The notes: a model not told the origin generated them from the sequence alone. A stretch of 64,000 nt of DNA from Filosporella fistucella (GCA_030077755.1 JAQJZZ010000011.1:2170001-2234000); one strand, 5' to 3'; shown: positions 1 through 13,021, numbered from the stretch's first letter. Translations and numbers: made by a program.

Positions 1-1638
1 ACTGAGATGAGATTGATGATGGCCACAGCTAGTCTTGACCATCTTGTGGCATTTGCCTACAACCTGTTCATTGCCGTGTGCTGCGCAGTCGACAAGATTC
101 AACTGTCCTGTCCCATCCCGGGATATTACAGATCAAGGATTGTTCGACACCAACCCACTGCAAACCTGAACATGCGCGAATCAAGTTTACATACATGGAG
201 AGCACGGCAAATTCAGGGCAGGTATGCAATTTAGGCAACGTTGACCTTACTATTCACAGCCTACTAGTATTTAAAGGACGCAACTATATCCAAACTTAAT
301 TGCTAATGGACAATCAAATGGAATACTTCAAGAAATTTGGGATGCAGGGAAAAGTGGTCGATACTTGCTCAATAGAAATGGTCCGCCAGCGATCTTACCA
401 ACCACAATCCGAAGACAAGAAGCCACGGAGGCTCTGTAATGCCGACCTTAGTCCTATGCCTGGACAATCAGTGGCTGTCAAAGATCTACTTTCTTCAAAG
501 TGAGGCAGGATTTCTGACTCGACCTTGGACATGGACAATGTGTTGAGAGTGGATGCTTGTCATCATCCTGTATATCATGTGCGAAATATTCGTGCAATAG
601 CTACCGAGAGGGTCTTGCTTCAGTTCCTCGCCTGTTTCTTCGATACCAAACCTAGTATTGGCAATGCCTCCCAATGACTAGATTAGCTATAGGTCGGGTG
701 CATAAGATATCTATAGCCTATCCTTCTTGCAGTTTGAATACAGATGGCAGGTAAGAGTAGTTGCGCGAAGAGATCTTATACTTGGCTATGAGAAATCCTG
801 GAGTATATACTAGAATGCGTTCCTGGTTGACAAAGCGATATTTGTTATTTTAGGAGAAGCTCGATTCTGAAGAACGCTTCGGTAATTTTATCGATTTTGT
901 TGATACCAACGAAGATTCAGAAAGAGTTACTATTCCGCTAATACTCTAGTCTTGTAGCCTTTACTCTCTTTCTCGGATATAAAACGGCTATCCTTCTTGT
1001 TCAAATCTTATGAAGGGCTAAGGGATTGAAGAAAGAGTCCATGTTTGCTGAGCGTGGGATCTCACACTCTCGTGGCAGAAGGCCAGAGAGCCTGACTACT
1101 CTCGGAAACGTCAAGCTCTAAAATGTCCTATTCAAAACTTGGACGATACACCTGCCCAATTGGATTGAAAACAACTCCGTGGACTAGTGCTAAACATTTG
1201 ACGTACAAACGGAGAACAATCTGTTCGAGCCATTGTCCCTAACCTAAACCACAAAATATCTATAACATGATCTTTGCATTGTACTTTTATGCTTACGCAC
1301 AATATGCACATCCAATCTACGTAAATCAATCACGAAGTGCAACGAACTTCATTCGCGGCACGCATTGTTGGTTGTGCGGTCTTTTTGATATATTGCAGTC
1401 TCATGTGTGGAGCGGGTTTTACGAGAGTCCGCAGGGGATCGGATTGTTTGGGAATTTCATGTAAAATCGCAATCTTATTGGATTGAAGGAATAAGGGGTG
1501 CAATAAAATTCATTGAATAGCTGACTGGAATTGATAGAAGTGATAATGGATTAATTGTCGATTATATGTTGAGGAATTGGGTATCTCGAAGTTGTCTCAG
1601 CAGAAATATTATGAAGCCGTCTTAATCCTGCTCGGCTT
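1..1638. other. Intergenic, no convincing gene
   Basis: Only short, unconnected open frames (up to 75 codons) with no recognisable motif. The section 600-1020 is AT-rich and contains the phrase tatccttcttg twice (about 719 and 989), which may be a decayed repeat. It lies beyond the 3' end of the potassium channel gene. Confidence 0.5.
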
Positions 1639-3947
1639 TCAATCATCACCACTACTTCCTTCATCATGCTCAGCCTCACCACTCTTATCCTTCTTTTCCC
1701 CGTCTCCTTCTACATCCTCTCTCCGGACACCCTCCAACTCCCTACCTAGCTTTTCTACCAAACGCCTCAAAACCCACTCGGCTTCCTCCTTCTCTCCCAT
1801 CAACGGACTCCTATTTCCCACCCAACTCCACTTTACCCCCTCACCAACCACAGCTGCCTCGCCGTCTGCTTCCGGTCTCCTGATCGCTTTCCTATGGGTT
1901 TCCTCACTGCCCTCATCTTCACCTATCAAACGGAGGTACCATGCCCATTCCTCAAAGGTGTATTTGCGAGGGGGAGAACTTTTCAGATGGGAGAGAACTT
2001 TCTCGATCTCTTGGATGAGAATGACGTGATAATGTTTTTGATTGGTAGGCAGAGCATCGATGTCATTCTTCTCCCCTTCTATTTTGGCCCGGCGGCCTTC
2101 AAGATTTGCTTGATCAGAGTTCTTCCGCTGAGTTGCTGAATCGGGGTCGTTGCGTAAAGCGCCATCTCCGTTATCCTGTGACTCATTATCGCGTCGCCCA
2201 CTCTCCCCTAGTAACCCAGGCGGTTCCTCTTTCCCAATATTTCCCTTGGACAATTTTTTCACCGTTTCTCGTACGTTCGCTCGAAGACCCTTTTCTCCTG
2301 GTAAAACAGTGAAGCCTCCGATCCAGAGAGTAAGATCTCGAATACCTTTCACAATTGTGTCGCCCATATTCGATATCAGAATTGTAAGAGATGGAACTGC
2401 AAGTAGAGACCAGAAGACGAAAAATGACTTTCCCGCGTTGGAACGTGGGTAGATATCTCCGTAACCAATAGTAAGGAGAGATGTGTAAGCAAAATAAAGG
2501 GATTGAAAATATGTCCAGCCTTGAGCATATTCGGCCGCCTGAAAGATTGCCGCGCCGGAGAACCAGAGAGCAAACCAGGTTGTCCCGCTGATTATTAGAG
2601 AGGTCCAACGTCGTTTCGTCTGAGCTGCAGATTGTATCTTTCGCATCAAATGAAATTCTTGGTGTCGTCTGTCCCGCTCTGTAAGATTGGATTCGCTTGG
2701 GTCAAGCGTGGAGGAGCGGGACATAGAAGGATTTTCTGAAATCGGCGTCAATATGGAAGCCTTGGATTTCTTTTCCATTTTTTTGAGAAGACGTCGGCGC
2801 TCTTTTTCGACCATCCTTGCACCCATCTTTACTTTACCACGCTCAAGGACTAGGGAGCGTATGGAACCAATCACCAAACCGAGGATGACTTCTTAATTTA
2901 GCGAATTTTCAGATAAAACAATTGAGCCGAATCGGACACTTACTTATACCACCAATTGCGAAAGGGAAAAGAAGACTTCGACCGAGGTGAGTCGACGGAG
3001 AGAAATCCCCAATGCCGACAGTGAGCAAAGTGAAATCTGCCCAGTACACTGCGTCCAAAAACGGCCATCCCTCGATATGAGAGAATACTGCTGCTCCGGC
3101 TAGGAGGTAGACCAGAAAACTGATAGTCTGGAGCATCAGTGTTCGTTGACTCATTGTCAGCTGAAACTCCTTGTCGTAATGGCCTTTGTAGGCTCCCCAT
3201 ACAGTGATCAGCATCAAACTTGCAACTAGGAAATATAATCCAGCTGAGAATATTCCATAATAAAATGCTTGGGTAAAGGCATGTTCCGATGCAGGTTGAA
3301 TTCTCAGAGGTCCGCTGGCACAACTACACAGACCAATTAAGGCAAGCGACGATATATACCTTACAAATATTAGCAGCGTTTTCGGCAAACAAGAAGTCAA
3401 AACAGAAGATTTTCTACCATCCTATAATCGTAACCGGTTGAGCAATAGAAAAGCGTACCCTTCTTGCCATGTTCAGAAGAAGGAACAAATTCGATATTAA
3501 AGCAATTGCTAATTGTGTAGCATTAATGCCGATAAGCCTTGAGTTGTCAGACGTGAAGTAGTATGACAGGCTCTGGGAATTCATACCATTTCGGGTCCGG
3601 TAGTCGACTACCATTTTCTTCAGGTGACCCTGGCGGAATATATTCTCGCCATTGCACAACGAGGGCACATATACTGAATGCTGAGGCCATAGGTCCAAAT
3701 GTGCCAGCCACCAAAGGAAAAGCTGTGCTTGAAAACCACCAGCGACTGCATAACCACTTAGTACGAATCATAGCGTGACATATCAGAGCCGCTTCATCCA
3801 GAAATGTGAGAAGCAGGCTCTGGGAGTATACCTTGGCTCGAGAAATGCCTGTTCATCCTCTACTCTCTCCTCCTTTTCGTCCTTTTGTTGATTCTCGACA
3901 TCTTTCGCATCGTCGGAAATAGGACCGTCAAGGCCTGGGTCGTTCAT
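1639..3947 (-). CDS. TOK1: TOK-type two-pore-domain outward-rectifying K+ channel
   Basis: Plasma-membrane potassium channel of the fungal TOK family (eight membrane segments, two pore loops). I read five exons: 3947-3832, 3745-3587, 3537-3418, 3359-2944 and 2891-1639; they sum to an intact frame of 687 aa. The first pore carries the filter TVGIGDFSP (exon 4) and the second TIGYGDIYP (exon 5), each flanked by hydrophobic helices, in the order expected for TOK (TM1-4, TM5-P1-TM6, TM7-P2-TM8). The N-terminus is acidic and cytosolic (MNDPGLDG start). The C-terminal third is a charged, low-complexity cytosolic tail rich in Glu, Lys and Ser, which in TOK channels affects gating. The exon 4/5 donor is slightly ambiguous (GTAAGT at 2943 or GTATAA at 2949). 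It is divergent from the Rad4 gene, with about 600 bp between starts. Family assignment is secure; exact splice ends are inferred. Confidence 0.92.
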
Positions 3948-4547
3948 TTTAAAGTCCTGCTCGTGGCGTAGCTGTAGAAACTTCTGCAGCTGTCATATTC
4001 ATGCCAAGAAAGAAATGTGGGTAGTAGAATATCTTATATTCTGGCCGTCCAAACCTTAATATCAGAAAGCTCTTGACTTACTCTTCGATGCCAGGGTGTC
4101 TGACAATCACCGCCAATGACGTCTGTGGCCAAAGGATGCCTTGGATTGTGGTGGGGAAAGCGGGAAGGAATGCAGAAATCCTGGCAGAGTGAAGCATGAG
4201 GGCGGGGAAATAAATTTCCGAGCCGGAATAAGCGCGCGTTTGCGCTTGGGATAGAGTCACGCCGATGATTATCTGCCTCCGTCCCTTATCAAAACCATTT
4301 CAGTTTCGCAACTCTATCTCGAGTTTGAGTGAGCATACGATTGCATACGATAAGGTTTTATACTCAATGTGATAACCAATTCTCACTGCTCGGTCGCTTA
4401 AGCACGCTAAGAGAGGGTAAATATGAAGGATCTTGATCAAACCCAAAGGAAAAGAAATATTCTCAAAGAATCCCGTCCTCCGAGCAAATAATTCAGATGA
4501 CCAACTTTTCTCTTTGAGAGTCAATACACCCACCCACTTAGGTAGTC
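3948..4547. promoter_or_regulatory. Shared divergent promoter region, TOK channel / rad4
   Basis: 600 bp between two divergent start codons. It must hold the 5' UTRs and promoters of both genes. I see no strong TATA box; short open frames here show no protein motif. Confidence 0.5.
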
Positions 4548-7067
4548 ATGGCTAGCAAGAGAGGTGGGGCCCGTGGGAGAGGCAGAGGGAAAGCCCCTGC
4601 GAGGCGAAGCGAAGTCCCAGATGTATATCAGGAAATGCTAGCTGAGGCCCTTCCTGTTCAAAGTGAAGTTCCAGAACGACCTTTAAAGAGACGTAGGACT
4701 GGCCGACCAGATACTAGCACTGCTCCATCGAAACACAAAACTCCAGAGCCAGAAATTGGTGATGATGAGGAAGAACTGGAATTTGAGGACGTCCTAGAAC
4801 CAGAATCTGGGAGCAAAGTCGATGTACAATCACATGTCTCCTTGAAGCCACAACAGACCGCATACCGAGACTCAGATGAGGAGTCCGGTGAGTCTACGGA
4901 CGATGAGTTCCAGCCTGATCCCGTCGATTTCGACTGGGACAATATCGATTTCAACGCTAAACCCGAGGAAGAAGAGACTGGTGATCTTGTCATAAATCTA
5001 TCGAGACCAGCTCCTCAGCAAAAGCATATCACCCCAAGGAGGAAGGCTGTCAGTAAAGATGAAAAGGCAGTTCGCCTGGAAATTCACAAGCTGCATTTGT
5101 TGTGTCTGCTCTGCTACTTGAACAAGATAAACAGATGGTGCAATGACCCTGAGGTACAGAAAAATCTCAAAGTTTTGTTAGACAAAAAAACGATTAAGTT
5201 CTTGCTACCAAAGTCTGATCTGTCTCAATTTGGACAAACAGAGTCCTTCAAGCGAGGCCTAGAGGATGCGGCTCAAACTTGGAGGTCGAAATTTCTAATC
5301 ACGAAAAGAGGAATGAGAAGATCACTTTGGGCAGACGATGAGAAAGATTTGGAGAATGTGAGTTCCCTCATCTGAGCCTCTTTTCAATCACTGATTGAAA
5401 TTAGTACGAACCACCTGGTGATGTCGATTCCATCTTCAGTCGTGAGGATTTCCGAGGTGCAGCTAAGATCCTTAAGGGCTCAAGAGATCTTGGAGCTCAG
5501 TTATTTTGCGCCATGTTACGAAGTGCTGGGGTAGACACACGACTTGTTTGCTCACTGCAGCCTCTCTCTTTTACCGCTGGCGGTCCATCAATGCCCAAAC
5601 CTTTGCCACCCAAAAAGCAGACCCCCAAAAAGACCCAGGAGCAGAATCCAGTTGATGTGCAGAGCTTTGCCAGTGGGAGTGGCAGTTCTGATCTGCCCGT
5701 ACCTCCAGTCCGTTCTCGCCTTGGCCATCCGAATGCAGCAGCATACCATATGCCGGATATGAAAACTCCTTCTGTGCGAATACCACCGAAGCCAAAACCA
5801 AAGCCGATAATAGAGTCACCATTTCCCGTATTTTGGGTAGAAGTTTTTGATCACGCCCACCAGAAATGGCTTCCTGTTGATCCTCTTGTCACAGGCTCTA
5901 TTGCGAAACCCCGACAATTCGAGCCTCCTTCCTCGGACCGAGAGAATAACATGTCATATGTTATTGCATTGGAAGAGGAAGGATTCGCTCGAGACGTGAC
6001 ATTGCGCTACACTAAGGCATTTGTCGCCAAGACAAGAAAGACTCGCGTCGAGAGTACACCAAAGGGGGAAAGATGGTGGCGGCGTGCTATGAAACCTTTC
6101 AATCGAGGCTACACGACTGATGCTGATCAAATCGAAGATGTGGAACTTAATAAAGCCAGAGCGAATGAACCAATGCCAAAGAACATTCTCGATTTCAAAG
6201 ACCATCCTGTCTATGCATTAGAACGTCATCTGAGACGAAATGAGGTCCTAACCAGTGATCAATGGATTGGTACAGTAGCAGCCGGGCGTGATGCAAGTAC
6301 ACCTGGCGGTAAGAAGATGGAGAAAGTCTATCGGAGGAAAGATGTAAAGGTAGCACGAAGCGAAGATGCCTGGTACCGGCTCGGAAGGGAAGTAAAATCA
6401 GACCAGATCATGTTCCCCGTGAGAATCACAGATCTTAGAAAGCGGGGCAAAGACGAAGATATGGATGGTGCGCCTGAGAAAGGGCCTGTGAGCCTATACA
6501 CCGAGGATCAGACGATTCTCTACGAGGCACCTCCGGTTGTCAACGGACATGTACCCAAAAACTCTTTTGGGAATATTGATATCTATCTTCCTAGCATGGT
6601 TCCCAAAGGCGGCGTTCACATAACCGGTATGTATATGTATTACCGCAACAAGTGTATTTTGTTAACAGACTGCAGATGTCCAATCATTATACGCAGCGAA
6701 GCTCATCGGTATTGATTTCGCTCCCGCCCTAACAGGATTCAAATTCCAAGGTCCTAAAGGAACACCAGTTTTCAAAGGCATCGTCATCGCAGCCGAGTAC
6801 AAAGAAGCAATCGAAGCAGTGATTGAAGGGATCCGTGACGAACAAGGTCGAATGGAAGATCAGAGACGAGCAGCTAAAGCATTGAAAATGTGGAAGATAT
6901 TCCTGACTGGCATGCGGATTAAGAAAAGAATTGATAGCTATGCCGTTGAGGGAGAGGATAATGGTGATTTGGATAACGAAACACTTGAGAAGATGGACGA
7001 GGATAGCGATGATAGTGACGCGTATGTGGATGATGAGGAGGAGGGAGGAGGATTCATCCCTGAATAG
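4548..7067 (+). CDS. rad4: DNA damage recognition protein Rad4 (XPC homologue)
   Basis: Damage sensor of global-genome nucleotide excision repair; with Rad23 it binds distorted DNA and recruits TFIIH. Exons 4548-5357, 5405-6626 and 6676-7067 give an intact frame of 807 aa. The N-terminus is basic then acidic and disordered. Residues about 180-480 hold the transglutaminase-like fold (segments REDFRGAAKILKG, GAQLFCAMLRSAGVDTRLV and FWVEVFDHAHQKWLPVDP). The BHD region follows (HPVYALERHLRRNEVL as BHD1; a BHD3 containing GGVHI, then across intron 2 AAKLIGIDFAPALTGFKF). The last 40 residues are very acidic and end GGGFIPE. Exon 3 restores the BHD3 hairpin, which supports the splice. The gene is transcribed away from the channel gene. 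Confidence 0.95.
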
Positions 7068-7914
7068 AAGGGATTTTGTGCTTGACTGTTAGATAAATTA
7101 CTAGGATACAAATTTCTAGGCCTCGAAATCATTTCAAGATATACGTACAATTGAGGGTTTGTGGCAATTACAGGTTCTTGTGAACAAAAGTCTTCAGGTT
7201 CACACTCTCACACAATCTTGCCATCTCAATCCGAATGTTTATCTCAAAGGGCGTTCACAAGTGAGCCAAGGGATGACATTGCCTCCCTGCCTGCTATGGG
7301 CTGGAGTGACTTCTGAAAATTTCACGGCAAAGAGGAAGTGACTTCAACAGCTCCAAAGGAGGGATACCTTGGAGGAACTGTTTTTAAAATAGGAGCCCAT
7401 TTTGCGCGTCCACAACCAGGAGAAGCATAATGTGGTAAAGCTACTCTATTTCTGCTCTTTGATTCCCAAGAAAGGAGGGCAATCTCCAAAAGCGGTAGTG
7501 GTATCTATGCACCACTATATCATGCTATTGCAAACTCCCGCTTGTTTCCTGAGTATTCCAATTTGCTACTAAACCGCTGTACTCCAATTGCTTTTACAAA
7601 AGACGAAAACAAAATCTAACCCCAAAGATCCATATGCATGCTTGCTATGCCAAAAGACGTGAATATCCTCCTTATGAGTCTGCAACACGTCTCTCTCTCT
7701 CTCTCTCAATAGGGAAGGCTTGTAACCAATGATTTCCCGTCTATAATTCTGCCCGATACTTGAAAGAAACCACAACACTCGCTTTGTTTCCTGTTTCGTC
7801 TATGCCACACTCGTTTTTTTCACCATAATCACCTTTGAAACTCACCCTTTTACATAGGTCTGAGGGGTTCAGGCAGCTTTTGTGCTTCTTTGGTCAGGTA
7901 CGGATGTTCAAGAT
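7068..7914. other. Convergent 3' region with CT microsatellite
   Basis: Space between the 3' ends of rad4 (+) and the next gene (-). No gene is visible. It holds a short pure CT run, listed separately. Confidence 0.5.
7691..7707. repeat. (CT)n microsatellite
   Basis: About eight uninterrupted CT units, visible directly. Probably a 3'-flank simple repeat of no coding value. Confidence 0.85.
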
Positions 7915-9670
7915 CTATCCACCGCCAGATAGTTTCCCTCTCTTTCGCAAGCCAGATCTGTGGGCTTCCGCACGAAGATCATAAGCATCGCGTCCATCTC
8001 CCTCGTACTCAGCAAACGGGTTTCCCAGTTTTGGAGGACTATCGTCAGTACCCTCAATCTTAATGGTGGTGTTAAGCTTGTCTCCTGGTGCTGTTGTATC
8101 AAGCGTGCCACTCTCCGGAGCGAGAGGAGGGGTGCTTCCAGAACGAGTAGCATTCAATGTCATAGACATAGGGGTCGGCAAATTGTCTGTAGCTGATAAA
8201 GTGGAAGGGGATGGCATGTCGATCTTCATCCCTGAACTTCCATTTGTATGCGGGTTTTATTCTTAGGACAAACTGGAAGCCCATTGTGAGCTTTCGCATC
8301 TGATTCGACGGGCCAACGGATAGGAACTGAAGCTCCATCCACAAAACCAATAGCTTTCAGGAACTCCTCGTCCGTAAACCTGCTTTTATTATCTCCCCAT
8401 CGCACGTTTTTCGAAAACACTTCTCTCCATTTCTCATTGCGCTCCAAATCTAATTTCATACAGTGCCCAAACACGAAACGTTTTCCACCATTATTTAAGA
8501 ATTGTTCCCGAATGGTAGATGTCCAGGCTAGCAATTTTTCACACCTGGTCTTGAGAGTCTTGTCCACGTCCCTGTGTAAAGGGAAGGGAAATCTGAGACG
8601 GTTCAATTCTTTCTTTTCCACAGGTAGTTCGTTGCTGGAGTACCACGCGAAGGTCTCTATTGTCATAAATTCTTCCTCTCTTCGCGGTTGGCTACGAAAA
8701 TTGATTACCGCGACCGAGGGAACTGGAGGTTCGGAGTTAGGTATATCGTCCCAGTATCTTCTCCATTTGCTTACTATCGGAGCATTGGGGAGCGTGTTCG
8801 GGCATGGCAGAGCGCAGATTTCGGGAGTGAGAGCTGTCTGTTTAGGCGACGCCGGGACTTCAGGACCTTCTCTTATGGGCGGCAGGCCGTATTTCTCAGA
8901 AAGAGACATGGCGCTTGTCTGTGAACTTTTTGGGGAGTTTGTGGTGAGGATAGAGAGAGGAAGACTACCAATAGGAGCGGGGACGGTCTTTTGGTCTGAG
9001 CCCTGCTTGCTGTCTTGTTTCTCTGACTCGCCGCAGTGTTCTGAAGCAGCATTCGAACGAAGAGTATCGACGCCCATTTCGAAGCGGCCACGTTTGGGAG
9101 ACTGGAGGGAATCTTCACGACTATCCATGTCGCGGGCTCGTTTTGCTGATGTTGGAGCCTTCGTTTCCATAGAATCACTGGCGTCAGTGCCAGCCATCTG
9201 GAGATAGTATTCTAGCTTCGACTTAAGCAACCCATATCGCATGTCCTGAGTGTATCGTTTGTCGGCATCCAATGGACGCATTTTGGTGTTTGGTAAGCAT
9301 GAACCCGTCGTCACAGTGGTCTCCTTCATTCGCTCCTTCCCGGCCTACTAGCTCATCAATACCATCCTCTTGAGCCCTTCCAGTGTCATTGCCATCTTCG
9401 TCTTCAGGTCCTCCCGAATTCATAATGTCATCGCCATCTCCTGTTTCGAAACTAATTGGTTCTCGAGCAACAGTCCGTTTCATCTTCTCTGAAACTCCCT
9501 TGAAAATGCCTACCATCTTCTTCTGCTTGCAATCGTCTGGCAAAGTCCTCGTTGGCTTCCGCTTGAGCACGGTGTGCGGCTTGTAACGCCTGCTCCTTTG
9601 CAAGCTCGAGAGTATTAGCTAAATCGGGAAAGATTTGTGCCAGTTCCTCATCTGACGCTGGCAAAGGCAT
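7915..9670 (-). CDS. Unrecognised multi-exon acidic protein
   Basis: I do not recognise the family. The start at 9670 (MPLPASDEELAQIFPDL) leads into an Ala/Glu-rich helix (residues about 15-50). An acidic section follows (ETGDGDDIMNSGGPEDEDG, about 9480-9390), then a long block (9250-8230) with a basic, nuclear-looking segment (KRARDMDSREDSLQSPKRGR) and a folded part with aromatic motifs (ETFAWYSSNELPVEKKELNR; KRFVFGHCMKLDLERNEKW). The last part (8229-7915) is Ser/Thr/Pro-rich. The parts lie in three frames, so at least three introns are implied. One likely intron runs from a GTAGGC donor near 9359 to a TCAG acceptor near 9250 with a GCTTACC branch site; the other junctions are unresolved. 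The block ending near 8226 closes with a TGA that overlaps the ATG of the final segment. Confidence 0.6.
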
Positions 9671-10567
9671 TTTGGTGACTATGAAAGATATGGTAGCTCT
9701 TCAGGTTGAGATGACCTGACAGTTGACACAATCCCCGTGAAATTAGATTCTAATCTTGAGGGTGGGGGGAGTTTCCGTGGGTAAGCTGAAAGGATATATG
9801 TTCTTTGATTAGGTTGACTCCGTTCGTGAATATTCTGCTTAGATCGCCGACAGAATAGAGAAAAAAATATTTTGGGTGCAATATGAGATAGTTGGAGAGA
9901 AAGATTGTTGGAGGCAGTCACGCCAGAATATGACAACGGCAGAAAAGGGCATGGTGGATTGGATGCTTAGTAAATCCCGGGGACTTACAAAGCTCCATTC
10001 CCAGCAAGTTGATTCACCCAAAATTCCAAGGGGGTCTCTGACTTACGCCTATGAGGGGGTGAGGCTCTAATTGAAGAAATGATAAGTGAGAATCGGAGAA
10101 TGGTCCGTCCCAAATGGAACCATATCTGAAAGAGGAGGCTCGTAACAATGACGAGATCGTGGTTCAATAATAGGTTGAAAGGAACAGTTCTTCGTGGATT
10201 CTAGTCAAGATCGAAAGTTCATTGCACACAACTTGAGCATGGCATTTAGTCCTTAGTTGACATCTGATAGTTATTGTTAGCCCAGATCGCTAGGAAGATA
10301 TATCAGCTAAAACTAACCAATTTGTTATAATTCCTTGCGGCATTTCTGTGAAGTACCAGATACAACTCACTCTAATTTGCAGCCATTACAAAAGATGGGC
10401 TGATATAGGTTGTATATTTGCATCTATTTGTGGTTGTAAGTGCCCCGTAAGTCTAATATCTACCAGCGCCAAATGCTCGCCGTATATCCAACGAAATAAG
10501 GCGTGAAATATCCTTATGTCTCTCATTGATCATTAGTTGTCGTAATAAAGCCATACTAATTATTTTC
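9671..10567. other. Intergenic, no gene seen
   Basis: Lies between the upstream side of the 9670 start and the 3' end of the type III PKS gene, so it should carry the promoter of the former. Short open frames lack motifs. Confidence 0.5.
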
Positions 10568-12076
10568 TCAATCAAGTTCAACTCCATTCAACGCCTCCGC
10601 CAAGCTGTCAGCTTGATCCGGGACTTCCGGGTGCACGAACTTCAACTTCTCACTCAACTGAGCTTCCTTTTCTTTCACACTTTGGATCTCTGTCTCCAGC
10701 TCTTCTCCTTCTCCTTCGCTTCTACTGCCTTCGCTCTCAGTCTCGGGAGGTGTCTCTTCGCCTGACATAACAAGTGTTCGTCTGACATGGTTCAAATTTC
10801 GTTTCAGCATGCATGTTTCGATCGAGATACCTGGCCCGAAAGCGCATCCTACAACGAACTCCTTCACCCTACCATCAGGGGCTACTTCGTCCATGTCTTT
10901 CTGCCTTAGTCGGTCCATGACGGAGATGATGGTGGCAGACGAGGAATTGCCGTGATTTATATATGTATCATAACTGGCGCGCTGATGTTCTGGAGTAATT
11001 CCCATGGCCCGTTCAACACCAGATAATATTGTTGCTCCTCCGGGGTGTAGTGCCCAGTCGAAATCAGCTGCAGTTTTATAATTTGGTGGAAGACTTGGTA
11101 TGGTGGCCAAGAGATCTTTGAAAGAAGGTCCTACAACCGATGCGGCAAGTTTCGGTACCCTTGGGGAGAGAACGACTTTCCATCCTTCAAATACATGTTA
11201 GCTTTGGTCCTATTCTATATATGGTGGGCTTACCCAGAGGATCGACATCGAATCCTAGATCCTCCTCCGTATCGGGTATTATTCTGTGGTCCCATCCCAG
11301 AAGGTCATATACCGGCTCTGCGCGATTATCTCCAATTCCATTACTCAACACCAGAGAACTCGCGCAGTCGCTGAAAAGTGCAATTCCGATTCTTGTCTCC
11401 TGATTTTCATGCGCACTGTCCAATTCGCTCCTCACAAGCAAACTGCTTATTTCTAGTGCAACAACCAATATCCTCGCTCTCTTTCCTCTGAAGCTGCTTC
11501 CCAGTGCCATATTTGCAGCAGTCCTCAAGCTCGCGAGCCCACCACTACACCCTACTCCATGCAGTAACACCTTCTCCACCGGTTGCGTAACACCCAATTC
11601 CTTGCACACATAGTGGTCAAACCCCGGGTTGGCGCTGTTTGTACAAGTCGTGGAAACAACATGTGTAATATCTCGTGGCGATAATTGTGCTTCATGTAGT
11701 GCTTTCTGAGCAGCAGTGACTGCGAGCGCAACACCGTCTTTGAGGAATATTTCGCTGAGCTCTGCTATCGTTGGAGCATGATCCATATTCGCCATTGGGT
11801 GGTCGACCGTTCCAATCGCAGATCGATGGTCGATTCCTGTAAATTGGTTTATGGCACGAAGTTTTGCCAGACTTGGTGGAAATTAGTGGGTTTCCAGTAT
11901 CAGTAGAAGGACACTTACGCTGGCGAGTTTTCAGGATAGTGACGCTTGCATATTATATCTACAGCTGAAGTGTCTAGTAGATATGGTGGATATTCTACTC
12001 CCAAGCCGATAATTGAAAGATTAAGGTCCCCAAAGTGATCTTGCGATCCTTCTGGGCTATCCCTGGAGGGCGACAT
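10568..12076 (-). CDS. Type III polyketide synthase (chalcone synthase superfamily)
   Basis: Homodimeric, ACP-independent ketosynthase that condenses malonyl-CoA onto an acyl-CoA starter; fungal members make alkylresorcinols, pyrones or related phenolics. Exons 12076-11919, 11871-11234 and 11184-10568 sum to an intact frame of 470 aa. The catalytic triad is visible: Cys in GVGCSGGLAS, His in DWALHPGGATI and Asn in YINHGNSSSAT. The late glycine-rich motif FGPGISIE is also present. The N-terminus matches the family (LSIIGLGVEYPPYLL, FTGIDHRSA). A charged C-terminal extension of about 60 residues, rich in Glu and Ser, follows the fold. Starter and product cannot be told from sequence. Nearby genes include a small membrane protein and, about 3 kb on, a short-chain dehydrogenase, but a Bud22 gene lies between, so a compact cluster is doubtful. 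Confidence 0.93.
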
Positions 12077-13021
12077 GACGAAGAATCAATATCTCAAGTC
12101 AATTGAAATATTTAGGTATGATTAAACACGAATGAAAGTCGTGAAGATTCTGGAGAAATATTACAACAGCTGATGGCGTAGCTGCATTAATATGTCTTGG
12201 AAGGTACGAGTACAGAATTTATGCTACCGAGGCAGGCTGGTCAATACTATGATACGGGCCGTACTCTGGCGCTTCTTACGATTCCAAGACGGCAAGACCA
12301 GGTCCTTGATACTCCTGGTGGAGCTTGAATCGATAAGGTTGTCGGAAGGGGGGCGAACGAGTGTGGAGGGGTTGATTACGAAGTGCAAGCAAAAGTCGGT
12401 ATCCAAATGAAATGTAGAGCTTCCGATTGTTACAGAGACAAGGCGTAGAACAGCATGACGTGGGTGCTGCTGCGTTGTTTGTAATTACTGCACTGTGATT
12501 CCTGGAAACCAGTAGATATGGGATTCTCAACAAAAAGTGATTGAAGTACAGGACGAAGGAGAATCGAGTAAACTGTCACTCCAACTTGGGTCTTGGCCTC
12601 GGACCTTGATTTGCCCCTCCATCCCAGCATCTATGAAGCATCTGGAGCACATAGCGTTTGATTAGTCTAAGAGGGGTTAGGTGGGCGTAATCCCCCCTGC
12701 AGAATGTCAGGAACATAATTATGTCACGACTTTAGCACGTGAGAATTGTATGACAAGAACATTATACTTTTCGTCAGTTACAGGCATTTAGCACCCGATT
12801 ATGGCTGGCATATATTACCGTATAGTTTCAGCTCATGGGATTGTCAAAATTGGCATGTTGACAGTTAGACGAGCTTGCAGAAACGGCATTAAATTTGTCC
12901 ATAACTTTGCTCAATCGTGAACCGAGCCGGTCTCGCCGAATATAGGTACTCTTTCTGCCTAGGTATCTTTGAACACGAATACAGTAGATACGGATACGGT
13001 GACATTTCCACAGCTATCGAC
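12077..13021. promoter_or_regulatory. Divergent intergenic, PKS / small membrane protein
   Basis: 945 bp between divergent starts, containing both promoters. No open frame with a protein signature. Confidence 0.45.

Noticed and set aside
7691..7707. CT run as a CRISPR-like or regulatory array
   Set aside because: Simple dinucleotide repeat; CRISPR arrays are not expected in a fungal nucleus.
8437..9207. 256-codon plus-strand frame
   Set aside because: Antisense to the longer, better-structured minus-strand exon; no motif of its own.
12917..13021. Upstream extension of the small membrane protein
   Set aside because: Begins with GTG rather than ATG and lacks helix character; ATG 13022 fits better.
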